Shown here: positions 12,576-24,717 of the stretch, one piece after another
Numbering within the stretch: position 1 is the stretch's first letter
Layout: the number at the start of each line of letters is the position of its first letter
NCBI RefSeq assembly: GCF_029962835.1
Contig: NC_080581.1
Span: 23,264,001-23,328,000, forward strand
Length of the DNA stretch: 64,000 nucleotides
Source: Magnolia sinica
Lineage: Eukaryota; Streptophyta; Magnoliopsida; Magnoliales; Magnoliaceae
Direction: 5' to 3'
The notes under the pieces: generated by a model
Databases searched by the model: none
The model's input: the letters and a program-made list of their open reading frames with translations, nothing else
What the model was told of the DNA's origin: nothing
Program-made: the position numbers and the translations under genes

Positions 12576-13900
12576 TCCCAACCAGCATTTTACTAGTCTC
12601 AAGGAAAACATGCAAAAGATTATGAATCCAAAAATCAATTCTTAAAAGATTCAATCTCTTAATGTCAAACCAAATTAATCTAGAGAGAACCAAATTCATT
12701 AATATTGATCATAACATTCCCCTAAGCTATAGTACTTTAAAATTATCCTAATTAAGTTCAAAGTAATAATCATACAAATAAATAAATCCCAACATTGAGT
12801 TTCATGAATGCACCATGTAATCTAGACTTATCATAACTACCAATTCAGTTTTTCCACTTTCATGTTCACAATGATGATTAAGGGAGTGATCAGATCAACC
12901 AAAGCCTAAATCAAAACTTGCCTTATAGTTTAATACTGCACTCTTCCAGCTTTTGTTTTTTTTCATCAATGGCTTTCACAATATTTTTTTCTTCATTTTT
13001 TTTTTATGTCCATACATTATTCCTTTTTTTTTTCTATACCAAACAGTATTTTCATTGACAATTCAATAGGTAGCCCTTTCGACAACTATTTTTAGCTGGA
13101 TATTTTTCTTTTTCACTTGAACATGATGAATAAATTCCTTAGGCTTGGCTTCTAGAATTCTCAATAATCATCAAGTCAAATATTCAGCATCCAACTAAAC
13201 TCTAATGTGTAAGCTAGATGTGACATATTATATTTATGATTCAATCAATGTTTAAACTTTCCAATTAAATATTACCAAACTGAACTCAATCTTAAAATTT
13301 ATTAAGTAACAAACATCTAAGCTCAAAAAATCATCAATCATTAGATGTCTTATTATTCTAACTCTCAGATTATCTTATGAAAACACTCAAGACTATAAAA
13401 ATCATCTTCAAAAAATTTGAAAATTTCAGCTTGAACTTCACAATTCAGCACACGAAGATATTTCCAAATTATCTTATGAAAACACTCATGACTACAAAAA
13501 TCATCTTTAAAAAATCTCAAAATTTTAGCTTAAAATTCACAATCAGCACACGAAGATTTTTCCAATGAAAACCCTATTCCTAACCTAAATTCAACATTGC
13601 CCTCAATGTATGAAATATATGCAATGTAAGCAATATGCGAACAACAAAATAAAGAGGAGTGGGTGAAAACAAGTACCTGAAGGATGACATGTACAAGAAA
13701 GAACTTCATATATTGGTTCTTCATCAACTAAAAATGAAAAGCAAAGCATTTTATTCTATCAAAAAAAACTAAATCCTAAGAAAGTAAGGAAAAGAATCTT
13801 CATCAGACTAAGACATCAATCTTGATACATGGGATCTTCAAAAGGCATGGACATTTCCTCTGAAGAGCATATCACGTGTCAAAAGTTATCACGAAAATCC
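12576..13900 (-). other. Athila-type non-coding 3' region on the minus strand
   Basis: No coding domain is seen. Reading the minus strand, the CATTGAGGGCAATG signature at 13594-13609, purine-rich stretches (13010-13120 reversed) and the pre-LTR block recapitulate 4336-5595. This is the same element half in opposite orientation. The right end is uncertain (about 13740-13900). Pol of this element is missing. Confidence 0.5.
13369..13566. repeat. Two tandem copies of a 99-base unit
   Basis: ATTATCTTATGAAAACACTC starts at 13369 and again at 13468. The rest of each unit (AAAATCATCTT..., CAGCACACGAAGAT) also matches with a few substitutions. The duplication lies within the Athila 3' region. Confidence 0.85.
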
Positions 13901-14270
13901 TATGAGAACTGGTTTTTAGAAGAGTATTTTTATATGTATAATTAAATATTGGTTGGTGGCAGACTTACACATGTGCATGTGCACATTGATACATGTGTTA
14001 CAATTTATTTAGTGCCTGAAAATTGATGACCGAGCGTATACATTTGTGCATGGATAAAAATGATTTTCATGTGCACCGAAACTCTAAATGCCATTATCAG
14101 CTAGTTTCAACTCTCCATTAAAGACAACTAATCTATGGCCAACCGTAATATATCCATAATTACTTGTTCAAAAGTACTTTAGATCTCATGTAAAAAGGTG
14201 CTAACAAGCCATGGATACAGAAGCAAAACACAACTTTTGTCCAAATCCAAATTGCCCCAATGGACGAACT
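13900..14270. other. AT-rich spacer, nothing recognised
   Basis: A microheterogeneous stretch with TGTGCATGTGCAC-like alternating sequence (13970-13985). No open frame or repeat end is visible. Confidence 0.4.
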
Positions 14271-14640
14271 AATCCATCTTTGATTTGGCCTTATTTTCTA
14301 TGGTAGCTCTTTTTCCAAGCCATGGATGGGATTATTATGATTTCCTGACAAAAGTAATTCTTTATGATCATAAGCAATCTATGATGGTCCTTAACATGGT
14401 CCATGACAAGTAAATAGTCAAATTCCCGATTGGCCTCCTTTGTGTAAATGGTTTTGATGTCCATGTTAAAAGTCATTGATTAAATGGTTAATATTGGTCA
14501 AATATTGTGGTGTTGCACTGGCCCATAAAAATTGCTTTGAATGTAGTGAGCATTTTAGATTAGTAAATTGGATTGTGCAACTGCAAGTGCCCCAATACAA
14601 CTAGGAGTCCTATAACTTATAATGATATGGGAGTGGTGGT
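14270..14640 (+). repeat. Dispersed repeat, copy 1 (second copy 56730-57000)
   Basis: The blocks TTTGATTTGGCCTTATTTTC, CATGGATGGGATTATTATGA, AAGCAATCTATGATGGTCC and AATGGTTAATATTGGTCAAA recur in the same order and spacing at 56738-56960. The tail CCAATACAACTAGGAG (14593) is echoed at 57475 and, with changes, at 36340. Its nature is unknown. No coding potential is seen. Confidence 0.6.
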
Positions 14641-17200
14641 GCCTCTTTCTTCCTAAAAGTCGAATTTAGAAGGTAAATTTTTTGGAAGGTAATTTTCCTT
14701 ATACATGGGGCTTTTTGGGTGTTACTTCCGCCTGGTTGACTTGATTCTTAGGAAATAAATCCCTGAAATTGTTTCTTGAGAATTGCTTATGTGAATGGAT
14801 GGATCAAGTAGGTGTCGTACAATCAGTAGAATTTGCCTCAAAGCCGTGCTAATGTGTCATGTCCATTTAACTTCTTCAAAGTTGAGATTGCTAAATTATG
14901 TACACGTCACACATTTCCTATCATGGCACATAGGTCTAAGATCCAATGCATCAAAAAAAAAAAAAAATGCACATCTATATTGATGTCTTAGCCCAAAAAT
15001 TAAGTTGATCCATTAGCTAAGTGAGCCACAATATGAAAAGTATGGATCTAAAACACTTGGTTAAATTAACTACTTGTTTCCAATATTGGGGCCCACCTTC
15101 TTAGTAGACTAAATTAATTTTAGAAAAAAACATGATTAAACCAACTGGTAAAAGAATTTGATCTTGGACGTATGCACCACTACGGTACATGTGTGAAGGT
15201 GTAATGCTCTACACTCGAATGCAATTCGCAAATCATCCAATAAGAGAAGTGAAAATGACTGTTGAACCTAAGCACTAAAAAAAGAAAAAAAGAAAAAAAC
15301 TAAATTTGAAAAATTATTTTTTAAAATTAATTAAGCAGTTAACCAAATACACTAAAGCCTAAAAAACAATTTTCAGAATCAAAATAAAAAATAAAACTTT
15401 TTAACAAAGGCAAACAGGTCCCTGTACAAGGGTGCAGATTCAGTCAAGCTAAGGTAATGTTAAGTTCCATCAAACTATGATGTGGCGTCATTTTATTGGC
15501 TTGTCATGTACTTATCAGATAGGGCCCACTAACTTCCACTAAGTTGTTGGTCAATCACGGTGGACAACCTTTTCAAAGTTGGTGGGCCTCTTGATGATAT
15601 TTAAAAAGTTGGTGGGTCCCACTCTCAGGACCAATGAAATGATGCCTCGTCTCAGCCAGACGGGATCTGAGACAGTGGCTTGACACAATATGGATCGTAA
15701 GCTTACACATTCCACTTGCAGCCGCTGACGAGTTACCTTCCCTGTTACGTACGGTACAATACGCTGTATTCTCTCATTTCCCGGCAGGCTCTTTTTCTGG
15801 GGCCCACATGTAGAAATGTCCTCATGATCGGTGTAGTCCATCTACGGGACTCACTCTCAAAGACGAATTTGACCGTTGATTTTAGCGTTGAACTCGAACT
15901 ATCTAAAAAGTTTCCTATTCAAGGCCTATACTGAGATACACGTATGCATAATCACAACCACACTTTTAGTTGCACAGAGATGGACGGCTATCGTCTACTC
16001 CTCTGCATGTGGGCCCCACGCGGCAATGCCTGTGCAATTAACGCGTAGAAGCCATCGTGCCTTTTGGATGACCCTCTCTTTCTCTTTACTTTGCATGGAA
16101 GTAGTCCATAGAAACTTCCCTATCATACGTTCCTAAAGCATCAGTAGTGTCCTGATACAGCTATTCTGGACAAGTGAAACCATCTAGACCGTTGATCTGA
16201 TGAAAACTATCATAGATGGGAGACAACCTAAAACTCCCACAAACTGAGAGATCCTGTAGACCCAATTGTAGCATTGTTTTTCCTGGGCCGTTGATCCAAG
16301 TATCTGTGGGATACCGATCAAAATTATATGAAACTTCTAATCTGGTATGTTACTGGGGAATCCCCCAACTATCAACAGATTGGATTACTTAGAAAGTGGG
16401 CCCCACTATATGGACTGGTGCATCAGGAGCGTGCATACGGTTGTTGAAACAGCAGTTGCTTGCCATACAAGTTTTCTAGATGAAAGCCACTGCTGCAGCA
16501 CCAAAAAAGGAGGATGTCATCATATTCAAATTTCTGAAGGTGGCCCACCCTTGGTGGATTAAAGATGGTACGCATGTCACATTCATCATTACGTACAGTA
16601 TTTTGCAATCCCAAAATACCCAACCTTTTATTTCCTTTTTGCCTTTTCATACCTGAACATGTGCATGTTGATCTGCTCCGTTCATCATGTGGGCCACGCT
16701 TGATGAACTAGACCCAAAATCACGCTGATTGTGAAACAAAAAATAAAAATAAAAATGTGCAATTGTTAAATACATTCAACGGTGGGCACGTGGGGTCGTG
16801 GTTAGGTGATCACACCCGTCAAACTAATGGCCCACCATGGATGGTGTGGATTCTTAAAATTTCCAGATTCGATGATCTTATTTATTCAATACGAGGTCTG
16901 GATGTCTGGACCATCGATATATTTTCTCATTTGGGTATTCTGTGGACCATTTATCAATGAATGGAATTTACCAACTTGTTTACATTTGTAGTCTCACCCC
17001 TCGATTAGGTGTGCCATCATTTCGACCGTTGGATCACTTAAACATGGCCCCACTTGCACAAACTGTCGCATCAGGACGGTTTAATTTCTATGTCAACCAA
17101 TGGCAGGTCAAGTAGGCCAGTTTTGATACTAACTTGAGAAGGACATCAGAGCTGACCCAAGCTTAGCACATCCATACCATCAATGTGTTCCGTGGTTTCT
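14640..17200. other. Non-coding DNA with scattered GTGGGCC motifs
   Basis: Several GTGGGCCCCAC / GACCGTTGATC blocks (15797, 16010, 16180, 16290, 16398, 17040) mark remnants of the foldback repeats common in this window. No complete inverted-repeat element could be delimited, and no convincing gene is seen on either strand. Confidence 0.4.
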
Positions 17201-18640
17201 GTCCCAACCCGGCACTAAAATTCTCTAACTAATTTGTGTGTGTGTGTGTATTTGTGGTCCATCCATAGCAGAAAGTCTTTTTAGCACGTGATTCAAACTT
17301 TTTAGAACATGGGGCAACTTGAATTAAACTATGGTCTACGTGAAGTATTATTATCCTTGTGTTGATTGTGAGTAACTACGACAAGGTTGTACGCTTGTGT
17401 AGAAACAGTTTTAAACTGTTCGATGACTTTTTCTAACTACCATATGACAAATGGTCCTATCCTTTCATGAAAGAATGTTATTTGATGTGAATGGGTGTGA
17501 ATGTCTTGAAGAGGCGCATTGGTATCTCTTCCGGAAGAACTTCATGATCATTCAATTTCTATAAATCCTTTATATTACAATTAAGAAAGATATTACATTC
17601 TCTCTATTTTCCAAATAAACCATCCATTCCGAAGTACTCTTGAATTTGATCTCCTACTGTATTTATTCAAAACTTTTTAAAAGGCATATCAATGTCAAAA
17701 CTAAAGATATATTTAACACTTAAATGTGTAAATGTTTTTGTTAAAATTCGAATTAAGAGTTCATTGTATCCTTAAGATAATTTGCAGATTTCATTCTTTT
17801 GTACTCACTAGAACTACCAGAAAAATGGCAGCAAATCTGTCTTGAGAAATTGACTGCTCAAGTCGAGCCTTGAACTCAATAGATTGGATTGTCTCATTAT
17901 CTTTTTCCTCTATTCCCGTTGTGTTCTAGATTGTTATTTATTCAACAAATGAAACACACATTTAAAATTTCAAGATTGTGTAACCCACTTTTACTGTTAT
18001 TAAAATTTTATTCAATCAACTTCTTTTTTCAAAATTCTTAATATTTCCTTCTTCAGAAAAAATAAGAGAATTTTTCATATCAACATCCTTATCGTAATTT
18101 TTGTTAAGATCAAAATTGCTAGTTATATTTCCTACTAATTCTCTTTTTAAAAATACTAAAAGTATCATATGATGCTTTAGTTTCAACCTTATTTAGTTCA
18201 TTAATATTATCTTCCAAACCGAATTCAGCAATTTCATCTTCAAGAAATTCATTTGCTTCACAATTACATATATAATAGTCGAACATTACTTGATAAATTT
18301 AAAAATAAATAAATAAATCAAGAGATGGATGAACTAAATTCTCCATGTCTAAACATTTTGACACCCCATCTACACCCCATCTTTTTCAAATCTGTAAGAG
18401 CTTTTTCAGTTATCATTTTTCATATATTCCTTAACAATCACTTCTTGGCATCGCGACCTTGTTTCTATTAATAACTTTTCAAAGGCCAATATCTTTGGAG
18501 GTACACATGTACTTTGGTTCTCCTAGTCATTTAATTAGATAGTATTAACTTTTCCATCGCTGCACCAATAAACATCTGTAATAGTATCAGAAGGAACAAT
18601 TTGAATAATCTCTGTTGAAGCTGTTTCCAGCTCACCCCCT
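17200..18640. other. AT-rich DNA, unrecognised
   Basis: No domain is recognised on either strand. On the minus strand, 17800-18300 has some protein-like stretches (a short run around NEFLEDEIAEFGLEDNINEL), interrupted by stops. It could be a worn retroelement gag. I make no firm call. Confidence 0.3.
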
Positions 18641-19440
18641 TTACTGCTTGAATACCTGCATAGGAAGAAGACAAAGGAGACCCTGACTAATACAGGGGAC
18701 CCTCCGATGCCTAAGTCAGGCCTGGAATCTGGGTCTAAGAATGGTATCAGAGTTTTCGGGGTGAGAATGTGTGTGTACCTTTCACCTTAAGGCGCCTCCC
18801 ATTTATAGGGGAGATGTGATCTCGTGGTTTCGGGATCCTTTCCTAGTTTGTAGGGGATTGACTGTTATCTGTAACGATCCTGAGATCTTAGATCTCCTAG
18901 ATTTTCGGGATCGGAAATCATCTTCCGAAGATCTTAGAAGGCAAATCTTTGATGTCGAGCTGAAGACTTGAGGTTCGGTCCTAGGTCAGACGTGACGTGT
19001 GGTCGTACGTGGATTTTTCTCGCAACCCCGGCTTATCTAAGTGGCTCATGCCGATTGGTATTTGCATCAACTGCTTCAAGTTCGACCAATAAAGGCCGAT
19101 CCTCACTTGGCTGGGGCGCAGCGGTTCTTGAATCGACTTAGTTGCCGATTAGAGATTGTCTTGTGGCAGACCTAGACATTCGGTCAGACTAGGGTCGAGT
19201 CATGATGTGATTAGCTCAGATTCGATCCATAGCCGACCCATGATCTGGGTCGGCACAATGCCACCACTGTGGGGCTCTAAGTGTCCTCGGGGCTGTATCA
19301 GCCTCCTTAGAGGCCTCGCCTCTCGGCTCGCTGGACATGTGGGCCTCAATCAGGCTCGGTGCCTTAGGGACCGGGCCATGTCGATAGAATTGGTCCATTC
19401 TATAAGCCGACTTATTGACTTAGATTTTCTCCCCAACAAT
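18640..19440 (+). mobile_element. GC-richer island, probable retroelement LTR/leader fragment
   Basis: This 800-base island differs sharply in composition from the AT-rich DNA on both sides. It contains TGGTATCAGAG at 18742-18752, identical to the start of the initiator-methionine tRNA primer-binding site used by many plant LTR elements, and a TATA-like TTTATAGGGG at 18802. Neither LTR end nor coding domains could be confirmed. Confidence 0.35.
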
Positions 19441-20798
19441 CTCCAACACCTCTTTTGTAGCACCCAATACTATCAAATTTAAACTGTCAAATTCTCAAAT
19501 TACTAATTTGTATGTCTAAGATGCATATCAAGAATGATTTTTAAAAACTAGATTCAATTGTCATTGACATGTATGAAAACTGCCACATATTGATGCCAAA
19601 TCACCACAAAAAATGCTTCTTCTTACATTTGTCACTTTTTCACCAAAAACCTTTTTCACCATAGCTCTGGTACCACTTGTAGGCCCTTTGGAGCTGATTC
19701 TAAAATCTTAAATCTACCTTAATCAATCCTTAATCAACAAAGTGACAATAAAAAAATATATAAAGAGAGGGTGAAAGCAAAATCCACTACTCTTTAAGGA
19801 TCATTCACCTTTGAAAAAAAAAAGGCTCTCTTTTTCATATTTTCTCAACTACTTAAATATCATGCAATGAATAAACTATTAATAATATTGGCTTAACAAC
19901 CAAAACTTCAAGCCATATCTGCTTGTAAAACCCTAAATAAACAATTCCTGTAATGTAGGACTTAGAAATATGCATATACACGTTTGAATGTGGCACTGGA
20001 AAGTGCTATTTGCGAACTTCCAACAGGATTAAGGGTCAACTCAAACCAACTTCACGAGCGAGCCCAAAGTCGACCCAACCCAAGCTACCCAATTCAAGGC
20101 ATGCTCAATCTACACCATTCTGATTTGGATAGGTTTAATAAATTTGTATCTATTTAACAACTTTCAACTAGTAAACTAATACATAAAATTAAAATTTTTT
20201 AAAAATAGTTAAAAAACTTCATCATCCAATAATCTAGTCAACCATGCTTTGATTACTACTATAAAATGAGCATTGTTCGAGATTCGTGAATCATTTTGAA
20301 CTTAAAATTTGATTCAAGACATTGAGGATTTCCCTTTTAATGTACAATTTTCATTTAAAGATGGCGATGGTTGAGATCATCCATTGAGGGCATCTTTGTT
20401 CTCATGGTCTGCATAGCGCATTGTCCACAAAATGGACAGTTCTGATCTTTGGATAACCCAATTTAGGGCCCAAGGTTGGTTTTGATCATCACCCCTATTT
20501 TCATGAATGAACAATTCTGATAATGAGCCCTATTATCTTATAGCATCCATAGAATCGATGGTTCTGATTATTAATCATGTCTTTCATGCAGGCCATGATT
20601 TTATGTTTATATTTAATATGTTAGTCACAGCTCACATATATAGGTATTACATATGAGCTCAAGTTCAGGTTGAGTTTGGTTTGCCTAATGCTTTAACCCA
20701 AGCTTGACTAAAATTGGATAAGGGTTAAATCTGATGATTTTCAACGAGAGCAAAACTCAACCACAACAACTCAGACCAATGCAAATTGTGTATTGACA
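19440..20798. other. No gene seen
   Basis: AT-rich spacer. At 20340-20600 the wording (CATCTTTGTTCTCATGGTC, GAACAATTCTGATAATGAGC) has the look of old dispersed repeats but could not be delimited. Confidence 0.35.
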
Positions 20799-21322
20799 CT
20801 ATAGTTAGGCATGGGACGACTCGACTCGGCAAACTTGATTTGTTTGATTTGATTCAAACCAAGTGAGTGAGTCGATCCGAATCGAATTGACTTCTCCTAA
20901 TCCGAACTCAAATCGAGTTCGAGTCACCTGGTAACTCGACTCGACTTGGCCCGAAATCCAACTTTGTACTGACTCGACTCCATCTAAAACTCAACTTGTA
21001 CATATATATTAAAAAAACTAGGTTTTGAGTTGATGGAGATGTTGCAATTATGGCAAGTGAATCTAGGTTTTGAGTTGTGATTTTAGCCCGTGGATACCTA
21101 CTGCACTCGACCCGACTCGGTGCCGAATTGACTCGACTCGCTACTTGTGACTGGGTCAAACTCAATCCAAATTAGTCCATGCCAGACCTAGACTCAGATC
21201 GGGTCAGGCATGCTGGACTGGGTATCGAACCAAGTTGAGTTCGGGTCAGGCCTATTCCAAAATTGGATCGAGCCTGGTTAGCCCTAACTCAGACCGACTC
21301 GACACGGTGCCTAGCTACCTCT
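20799..21322. mobile_element. hAT-like MITE with 8-bp target duplication
   Basis: The ends are CTATAGTTAGGCA on the left and TGCCTAGCTACCTCT on the right, giving imperfect terminal inverted repeats (AGTTAGGCA / AGCTAGGCA). The interior is rich in GACTCGACTCG repeats in both orientations. The flanks TATTGACA (20791-20798) and AATTGACA (21323-21330) agree at 7 of 8 bases, as expected for hAT. It has no coding capacity. Confidence 0.55.
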
Positions 21323-21635
21323 AATTGACATAATGAGTAGCAACTATTGGACGGTGATTTATGGGCCTCACAACATAATGTGCTTTATCCCATTATTTTA
21401 GAACATGATCTAAAAAATGAGTTGAATCCAAATCTCAAATGGGCCACATGATAGGAAAACAATAGTAGTTGAACTCCTATCATTAAAACCTTCCTCCAGC
21501 TCATCGTAGTGTTTGTTTGTCATTTTAACAAGTTATTGCCATTCAACAAGTTAATTAAGTCACACCAACCCAAGCGAAGGGAAAACACAAATATCAAATG
21601 TGATTTAAAGCCTTTAAAGCCACGGGAAGTTTTTA

Positions 21636-21637
<2 letters not shown>

Positions 21638-21669
<32 letters not shown>
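21638..21669. repeat. (AT)n microsatellite
   Basis: About 15 AT dinucleotides in a row. Such runs border several MITEs in this window. Confidence 0.95.
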
Positions 21670-21673
<4 letters not shown>

Positions 21674-21689
21674 GATTTGTGAACTACGA

Positions 21690-22290
21690 ATTGGGGGCTC
21701 AATAAATGATTATGAATGTTTTAAGACTTGATTTTTAAGACGGATGCCTACCATGAAATGGTGTGCCTGACTAATGAGGTCGAGTTGTGTGGGCCCCGCC
21801 GTGATGTGTGTCGAACATCAACACCGAGCATTTGATGGGTCCCCTTTAAATTATGGGATATCCCAAAAATCAACAGTATACGGAACTCATGTGGGTCATA
21901 CCGTCTAAAATCATGTGAAGAGATGCTTAAAACATATAAAAACACTTGGTGGGGCCAACTTGAAATTTAGATGCTTATGAAACTTGGTCTGACCCCTCAT
22001 CCAAGTGGGACACACATAATAGATGGGATGAATTTGTGAACCACGTCTCGGCGGGCCCAACAAATGATTATGAATGTTTTAATGGAGGGTAACTCCTCTC
22101 AACTTTTGTAAGTGGTGTGGCCCACACAAGTCATGGATTGACTTAATTTTTAAGCCCTTGGCCCACATGAAATGGTGCATCTGACTGATAGGGTAGATGA
22201 TCGACATACATCATGGTGGAGCCCACACAGCTCATCCTCATGTGGAGTTCGCATAAGCTCGACCGTATAGAACCTTTTCCCGTATATATA
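21690..22290 (-). mobile_element. Inverted copy of the AAAAGGTACTAT MITE family
   Basis: This is the reverse-oriented relative of the elements at 29866 and 32537. Shared blocks in reverse order include the TGGGATATCCCAAAAATCA module, CATGTGAAGA, GTGGGACACACATAATAGATG and GAACCTTTTCCCGTATATA at 22270-22288. The left terminal repeat is degraded and the boundaries are approximate. It lies against an (AT)n run, like the other copies. Confidence 0.55.
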
Positions 22291-23213
22291 TTATGGACAA
22301 ATTTCATATATCATAGCGGGCCCACAAAGCAGCACATGTAGAAGCTCGCTATTGGTAGTGTCAGCGGGCAGCCCGTGTCCGACCCGCAGCCAATTCAACT
22401 GAGGAAATTGCATCCTTGATTCCAGGTAGTTAAGCTACAACTCTTCGGGAATGTTTGAGAATCACACAAAACTGAAAAAGCCTTCAATACCACGCATACC
22501 CCTCTCGAAACGCACCAGTACAAACGTGTCGGCCATATCATAGTGGCTCCGAAGGTTCCACAAATTGGGTATCAACGCCTTTCAATCTCCCTTATTGGTA
22601 GAACGTAGACCTATCAGATTAACGGTAGCGGATACACGTGCTACTTTTAGAGATTGGCCCACTAACGTGCATTTAGTGAAGCCGAAGAAAGCAAACTTCA
22701 GCGAGGCCGTGAGCTGGGGCCACTCCGGTGTATGTCGGTGTATCTGTCGCTCATCCACCCTTTTTATTAACTCATTTTAGTCATTAGCTAAAATTTGAAG
22801 TAAATTCAAAACTGAGGTGGACTACACCTTTGAAAACAGTGGTGATTGAACGCCCAACATTAAAAGATTCTTAAGGCCTACTGTGATATTTATTTTCTTA
22901 TAAACCCGGGTATGGATAAAGGAAAAATATAAATATCAACTTCATCTAAAACTTCCGTGGCTTACAAGGATTCAATCACCCTGCTGTGGTTCAATCTGGT
23001 ATAATTTTAGGCCCAAGAGTTCAAATGAGCTGATAAACATGCATCAAGTGGGCTCCACGGTCATACATATTACTAAGTCGGTTCAAATTTGTAAAAGCCA
23101 AGTACATGCTCGACCTGGGTCATCTCTAACCGCCATGCGTGGCCGAATCAAATAACGCCACACATCATGTCACCGTGAACGTTGCGGTGTAACCTTCGCC
23201 ATGCATTCCGAGA
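22290..23213. other. Non-coding; includes a worn foldback repeat (about 22780-23070)
   Basis: The stretch 22780-23070 carries core modules of the foldback family (GTGGACTACACC, GATTGAACGCCCAACATTAA, TATCAACTTCATCTAAAACT, CAAGTGGGCTCCAC). The rest shows nothing recognisable. Confidence 0.4.
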
Positions 23214-23606
23214 CGCGGAAGCGAATTGCTCCGAACCTCGTTCGGACAATAATCCGTCCGACAGATCTTCTGTAGAGCTCACCATTATGTATATCTTTAT
23301 GGATGCCGTCCAAACATTTTCTCAAATCATTATAAGATATGAACCCAAAATCGAAGATGATCCAAATCTCAAATGAACCACAATAAATAGTCAGCTTAAT
23401 TACATTAAATTCAACTGTCATCTCTGGAGTGGTCCATTAAATTGTTGTAGCTGGTTCATTTTTCTAATAATTCCTTAAATTGATCTTAGAAAATATATGG
23501 ACAGCCTGGATTAACAACCAGATACACCAAGATGCAACCAAAGAAACTCTGGTCGGACGGCTTATTGTCCAACCCGGTTCAGACCCAATCCGCATTCCGC
23601 TTCCCA
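23214..23606. mobile_element. Foldback MITE, about 390 bases
   Basis: The left arm (GCGGAAGCGAATTGC ... GGACAATAATCCGTCCGAC, 23215-23267) is matched in reverse complement by the right arm (GTCGGACGGCTTATTGTCC ... CCGCTTCCCAG, 23550-23606). This gives a terminal inverted repeat of about 55 bases with mismatches. The interior has the family core modules (GATCCAAATCTCAAATG, GGTCCAT). No protein coding is seen. Confidence 0.65.
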
Positions 23607-23647
23607 GATGCGTGTGGCATCGTACTCGCACAAGAGACGCGAGGGAA

Positions 23648-24172
23648 GCGAATGCCTGTGCCGCCTTCAACAAAAAGTTCCTGTGGTCTGAAGCTCTGTG
23701 GGGGCACATAGAGTATCCTGTGATAAATCCACTCCATTGATCAGTTTCTAAAAATCATAAAAGGGCATTAGATAAAAAATAAGTATTACCAGAAACTCAG
23801 GTGGGTCACAATTAATGAAATAGAGAGAACGAAAACATCCACCGTTGAAACTATTATAGAACCGAGCATGATGTTATATGAAATGAAAACCTTTCATGGG
23901 GTTATTATCACTCAGATAAACTGTATAACAAATATCGTCTTGATTTAAAACTTATGTGGGCCCCACAGTTTCAATGGTGGGCGTTCGTTCAATGGTCGTT
24001 ATTGTGTCCGGTGTTTCCCACTTGAGCTTCTGATATTCCTGATTTTTGGATTCCTCCCTTCTGTAATGTTTAGAAACTGATGGACGGAGTGGATTCATTG
24101 CGAGCATCTCTGTGGGCCCCGCACAACTTCCTACCACAACAACTTCCCGGGAAATGGCAGAGGCAATTCGCC
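23648..24172. mobile_element. Foldback MITE adjoining the 9-bp-TSD element
   Basis: The left end GCGAATGCCTGTGCC and the right end GGCAGAGGCAATTCGCC are inverted repeats. The inner arms (CTGTGGGGGCAC / GTGGGCCCCGCAC) and the central mirror modules (CAGGTGGGTCACA ... GTTGAAAC, then GTTTCAATGGTGGGC) make nearly the whole element self-complementary. Its last nine bases are the left copy of the direct repeat flanking the next element. Confidence 0.6.
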
Positions 24173-24717
24173 TGGATACTGACAAGGTCAGTATCCAGAT
24201 GGCTACTGAAGTGACGTCACCAAGCTCTGTGGACCCCACCATGATGCATGTGTTATATCCATACGGTCCAACCATTTTTAGAGATCGTTTTATGGCATTA
24301 CAAAAAGAATGAGATAGATCTAAAGTTCAATGGATCCATCACAGAAAACTGTGGGAGCAGTCACACCCACCGTTGAAACATTTACAGGACAGACCGTGAC
24401 GTATTTTTGAGATCCAACCTATTCATGAGTTAACATAGAGATGGTTGAAGTGAAAAAAAAAATATCAGCTTGATCGGAAACTACCATGGCCCCTAAGAAG
24501 TTTTGAACGGTGGATGTCACTATCCCCACTGTTTTCTATGGTGGGGTCCAGTTGAATTTTAGATTCATCTAATTTCTTTTGTAATTCCATAAAATTATAT
24601 CTCAAATGGTTGGACGGTATGGATACAATACATACGTTATGGTGGGGTCCACAGAGCTTGGTGACGTCACTTCAGTAGCGATTTGGCTACTGACCTTGTC
24701 AGTATCCAATCCGCGCC
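24173..24717. mobile_element. MULE-type MITE with perfect 9-bp target-site duplication
   Basis: The left arm (TGGATACTGACAAGGTCAGT at 24173, then GCTACTGAAGTGACGTCACC) is mirrored by the right arm (GGTGACGTCACTTCAGTAGC ... CTGACCTTGTCAGTATCCA, ending 24708). Similarity continues inward through the GTGGACCCCACCATGATG block for over 100 bases. CAATTCGCC stands at 24164-24172 and again at 24718-24726, a perfect 9-base direct repeat, the hallmark of Mutator-like insertion. Nine extra bases (ATCCGCGCC) lie between the right arm and the right direct repeat. No transposase is present. Confidence 0.75.

Noticed and set aside
17800..18300. Minus-strand protein-like stretch, possible viral or retroelement gag
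   Set aside because: Too short and broken, with no diagnostic motif. I could not assign it to any family.
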